Of a stretch of 34,224 bases of DNA, positions 31,616 to 34,224 are shown in pieces. The position numbers and the translations under genes are program-made. The DNA comes from UBA3305 sp002373555 (GTDB taxonomy: Bacteria > Bacillota > Clostridia > Lachnospirales > Lachnospiraceae), in the NCBI GenBank assembly GCA_946612455.1, contig CAMOER010000028.1:1-34224 (forward strand), written 5' to 3'. The stretch's first letter is position 1. Every line of letters begins with the position of its first letter. The notes beneath the pieces are model-generated. The model was not told where the DNA came from. It made no database searches and saw only the letters and a program-made list of their open reading frames with translations.

Positions 31616-33904
31616 TCACGCCTTAGCAGCGTCAACTGATGTCAGTGTTTTTCTGCCTTCTTCCGGCACATAGCCCTTGCGGACCAGCATGTAGATGATG
31701 CCCGCGATCAGCACGAATCCGACGACCGGACCGATGCCGAAGCCATGCTCGCCGATGAACAGGCCGCCTACCTGGTAGACGATGAACGCAAGGATATAAG
31801 CCCAGATCGTCATGTAGCCGATCGCTGCCCATGTCCACTTCGCGTTGTTCATCTCTCTCTTGATGGCGCCGATGGCAGCGAAGCAAGGTGCGCAAAGCAG
31901 GTTGAATATCATGAAGGCAAATGCGCTGGCTGCCGTGTAATCTGCAGCAACGCGTGCCCAGATCTGGTCACCGTTCTCGCCGAGCTCTTCCTCGGAGTCA
32001 TCATAGTTGTACAGTACGCCGAACGTGCCGACGACTTCTTCCTTCGCCACAAGACCGGTGATGGTAGCAACAGTAGGCTTCCAGGAACCGAATCCGAGGG
32101 GTTTGAATACGAAGGAAATGCCGTTGCCGACCTGTGCAAGCAGGGAAGCGTCCATGGCGTTCACATCTTCTTCGGGAACATTCATCTTCTGGGCAAGGTC
32201 GCTGATGACCTGCTCGTTTACGATCGTCTCGTCCTCAAACATCTCATCGACCATACCGAACTGTCCGTTCACGGTTCCGAAGGAACTCAGGAACCAGATA
32301 ATGATCGAGGAGATCACGATGACAGAACCGGCTCTCTTGATGAAGGACCAGCCGCGCTCCCAGGTCGCACGGAGTACGTTGACAACGGAAGGAACATGAT
32401 ATGCGGGAAGCTCCATAACGAAGGGAGCGGGCTCTCCTGCAAATGCCTTGAACTTCTTCAGGATGATACCGGACAGGATAACGGAGCCGATACCGATGAA
32501 GTATGCGGAAGCTGCCACCCACGGTGATCCGCCGAAGATCGCACCGGCGATCAGGCCGATGATGGGCAGTTTTGCGCCGCAGGGCATGAAGGTCGTGGTC
32601 ATGACGGTCATCTTGCGGTCGCGGTCATTTTCGATGGTACGGGAAGCCATAACGCCGGGAACGCCGCATCCGGTCGCCACGAGGCAGGGGATGAAGGACT
32701 TTCCGGACAGGCCGAACTGACGGAAGATACGGTCCATAACGAAAGCGACACGGGCCATGTATCCGATATCCTCAAGGATGGCCAGCAGCAGGAACAGTAC
32801 CAGCATCTGCGGTACGAATCCGAGAACAGCGCCGACACCGGCTACGATACCGTCCTGGATCAGGCCGTACAGTGCACTGCCTTCCGCGACATGCAGAGCA
32901 GCCAGCAGGCTGTCAACAGCACCGGGGACCCATTCTCCGAAGATCACGTCATTTGCGAAATCGGTCGCTGCGGTACCGATGGAAACGCTCCATCCGCCCA
33001 TGGCGATCGCGTAGATCAGGAACATCACAACAGCGAAGATCGGCAGGCCGAGAATACGGTTCGTAACGATCTGGTCGATCCTGTCGGATGCGGACAGGCT
33101 GTGCTTCTCTGCTTTCTTCTTTACGGAAGCGCTGCAGACGTTTGCGATATAGTTGTATCTTTCATTGGTGATGATGGATTCGGAATCATCGTCCAGCTCT
33201 TTCTCACAGTCAGCGATATGCTGCTCGATCTCTTCGGCAACGGCGCGATTCAGGTTCAGCTCTTCCATCACCTTCTCGTCACGCTCGAAGACCTTGATCG
33301 CATACCAACGCAGATATTTTCTGTCTTTGATAATCGTCTCGATGGACTCCTCGATATGCGCGATCGCATGCTCGGTGCTGCCCTTGAAAATGTGCGGTCT
33401 CTCGCCCATCGGCGCGCTCTTTGCAGCGGCAACGACCGCATTTGCGACAGCATCGATACCGTCGGATTTCAGTGCGCTCATCTCGAGAACAGTGCAGCCG
33501 AGCTCCTTCGACAGCTTTGCAGTGTCAATGGAATCGCCGTTCTTCGCTACAATATCCATCATGTTGATGGCGACGACGGTCGGGATGCCGAGCTCCAGCA
33601 GCTGGGTGGTCAGATAGAGATTACGCTCGATATTCGTGCCGTCCACGATATTCAGGATCGCATCGGGTTTCTCCTGCACCAGATACTGACGGGAAACAAC
33701 TTCCTCCAGCGTATACGGTGACAGGGAATAGATGCCGGGAAGGTCCTGGATGATGACATCCTTGTTGCTCTTCAGTTTACCTTCCTTTTTTTCAACAGTG
33801 ACGCCGGGCCAGTTGCCGACGTACTGGTTCGAGCCGGTCAGATTGTTGAACAGGGTGGTCTTACCGCAGTTCGGATTGCCGGCGAGTGCTATTTTCACGC
33901 TCAT
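31616..33904 (-). CDS. feoB: Ferrous iron transport protein FeoB
   Basis: 762 residues. N-terminal G domain with GNPNCGKT (9-16), DLPG (54-57) and NMMD (114-117), a helical GDI-like spacer, then about eight membrane segments with the Gate motifs (for example FIPCLVATGCGVPGVMASRTIENDRDRKMT). The main GTP-dependent Fe2+ importer of anaerobes. ATG with GAAAGGAA upstream; 17 nt after the feoA stop. Confidence 0.97.
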   Translation of the reverse strand: MSVKIALAGNPNCGKTTLFNNLTGSNQYVGNWPGVTVEKKEGKLKSNKDVIIQDLPGIYSLSPYTLEEVVSRQYLVQEKPDAILNIVDGTNIERNLYLTTQLLELGIPTVVAINMMDIVAKNGDSIDTAKLSKELGCTVLEMSALKSDGIDAVANAVVAAAKSAPMGERPHIFKGSTEHAIAHIEESIETIIKDRKYLRWYAIKVFERDEKVMEELNLNRAVAEEIEQHIADCEKELDDDSESIITNERYNYIANVCSASVKKKAEKHSLSASDRIDQIVTNRILGLPIFAVVMFLIYAIAMGGWSVSIGTAATDFANDVIFGEWVPGAVDSLLAALHVAEGSALYGLIQDGIVAGVGAVLGFVPQMLVLFLLLAILEDIGYMARVAFVMDRIFRQFGLSGKSFIPCLVATGCGVPGVMASRTIENDRDRKMTVMTTTFMPCGAKLPIIGLIAGAIFGGSPWVAASAYFIGIGSVILSGIILKKFKAFAGEPAPFVMELPAYHVPSVVNVLRATWERGWSFIKRAGSVIVISSIIIWFLSSFGTVNGQFGMVDEMFEDETIVNEQVISDLAQKMNVPEEDVNAMDASLLAQVGNGISFVFKPLGFGSWKPTVATITGLVAKEEVVGTFGVLYNYDDSEEELGENGDQIWARVAADYTAASAFAFMIFNLLCAPCFAAIGAIKREMNNAKWTWAAIGYMTIWAYILAFIVYQVGGLFIGEHGFGIGPVVGFVLIAGIIYMLVRKGYVPEEGRKTLTSVDAAKA

Positions 33905-33921
33905 TTTTCCTCTTTCCTTTC

Positions 33922-34143
33922 TTACTGTACTTCGATCAGCTCCGCGTCGCCTTTTCTGACGGACAGCTCGTATCCGCGGACATTCAGCTCCATCGGATCG
34001 CCGAGCGGCGCGACCTTGCGCACCAGGATCTCGACGCCCTTCGTGATGCCCATGTCCATGATCCGGCGCTTGACCGGACCTTCACCGTGCAGCTTGACGA
34101 CCGTGCAGGTACCGCCGACCGGCACATCTTTTAAAGTCTTCAT
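33922..34143 (-). CDS. feoA: FeoA, SH3-like partner of FeoB
   Basis: 73 residues. KDVPVGGTCTVVKLHGEGPVKRRIMDMGITKGVEILVRKVAPLGDPMELNVRGYELSVRKGDAELIEV is the FeoA SH3-like fold. It probably modulates the FeoB G domain. ATG with AAAGGAG upstream. First visible gene of the feo operon; its leader contains a stem-loop, and the promoter may lie beyond the window edge. Confidence 0.96.
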   Translation of the reverse strand: MKTLKDVPVGGTCTVVKLHGEGPVKRRIMDMGITKGVEILVRKVAPLGDPMELNVRGYELSVRKGDAELIEVQ

Positions 34144-34173
34144 ATTTTCTCCTTTCCCGCTAGAACTGAATTA

Positions 34174-34210
34174 GGCGTTTGCGAAACGCCAGAAGCCGCG
34201 TAATTACGGC
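34174..34210 (-). promoter_or_regulatory. Stem-loops in the feoA leader
   Basis: ggcgttt-gcg-aaacgcc (34174-34190, perfect 7-bp arms) and the palindromic cgtaattacg centred near 34204. They lie 30-65 bp upstream of the feoA start; could be an operator or a leader structure. The window ends 14 bp later. Confidence 0.35.
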
Positions 34211-34224
34211 ATTCTTTTCGTGAC

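Noticed and set aside
30740..31626. Plus-strand open frames over the 22-bp and 62-bp arrays
   Set aside because: They are translations of the minisatellites and of the antisense strand of the FeoB-associated gene; no ribosome binding site.

Overview
The window looks like the chromosome of a moderately GC-rich Clostridium-group bacterium, most probably Lachnospiraceae. The indications are a sigI-rsgI pair, an IreB/RuvX/DUF1292 cluster, a TTG-started RNase J, feoA-feoB followed by a small Cys-rich FeoB-associated protein, ThrH, a lipoprotein barnase with barstar, and a Gram-positive type SOS box (CGAAC-N4-GTTCG) at recA. Species cannot be named from the sequence alone.

Layout. 1-3.2 kb is a visibly AT-richer accessory island. 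It holds a stand-alone IS200-type element, a broken ORF, and a two-gene operon made of an unrecognised 263-residue protein and an AlbA_2/Schlafen-like putative nucleic-acid-binding protein. 3.3-12.8 kb is a minus-strand housekeeping run: recO, era, an M16C metallopeptidase, a U32 tRNA-hydroxylation protein, a catalytic-domain-less MltG-like protein, RNase J, DUF1292, ruvX and ireB. mtaB follows at 13.0-14.4 kb. At 14.5 kb a plus-strand HPr-like gene has lost the catalytic His but kept the regulatory Ser motif. 14.8-16.7 kb is a gene-free repeat field containing a tandem 574-bp duplication that appears perfect. 16.7-20.4 kb carries thiI, a cysteine desulfurase (its probable sulfur donor) and rsmE. 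20.8-21.4 kb is thrH on the plus strand. 21.6-24.3 kb is rsgI, sigI and a repeat-rich secreted protein. 24.5-25.1 kb is a HicAB toxin-antitoxin pair with its own near-consensus promoter. 25.3-28.7 kb is recA (promoter plus LexA box), lysA and a rhomboid-like membrane protein with a C-terminal zinc ribbon. 28.8-29.9 kb is barstar and a barnase-domain lipoprotein. 30.5-34.1 kb is an HMA metallochaperone-like gene and the ferrous-iron uptake operon feoA-feoB-Cys-rich protein.

The most striking property of the window is its intergenic DNA. At least six unrelated minisatellites (periods about 22, 33/34, 42, 62/63, 75 and 574 bp) and a family of long palindromes with GTCAT...ATGAC ends sit between genes. 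The palindromes lie just downstream of stop codons. A long hairpin with TACCCTTTTT/AAAAAGGGTA arms occurs three times in the 15-16 kb field and again, with perfect 16-bp arms, near 30.2 kb. In two genes (mtaB and the FeoB-associated gene) repeat DNA has become coding at or near the C-terminus. Best candidates for new biology are the two-gene AlbA_2 module, the repeat/hairpin field, the His-less HPr and the lipoprotein barnase-barstar pair. All functional statements are inferred from reading the translated sequences; no database search was run.
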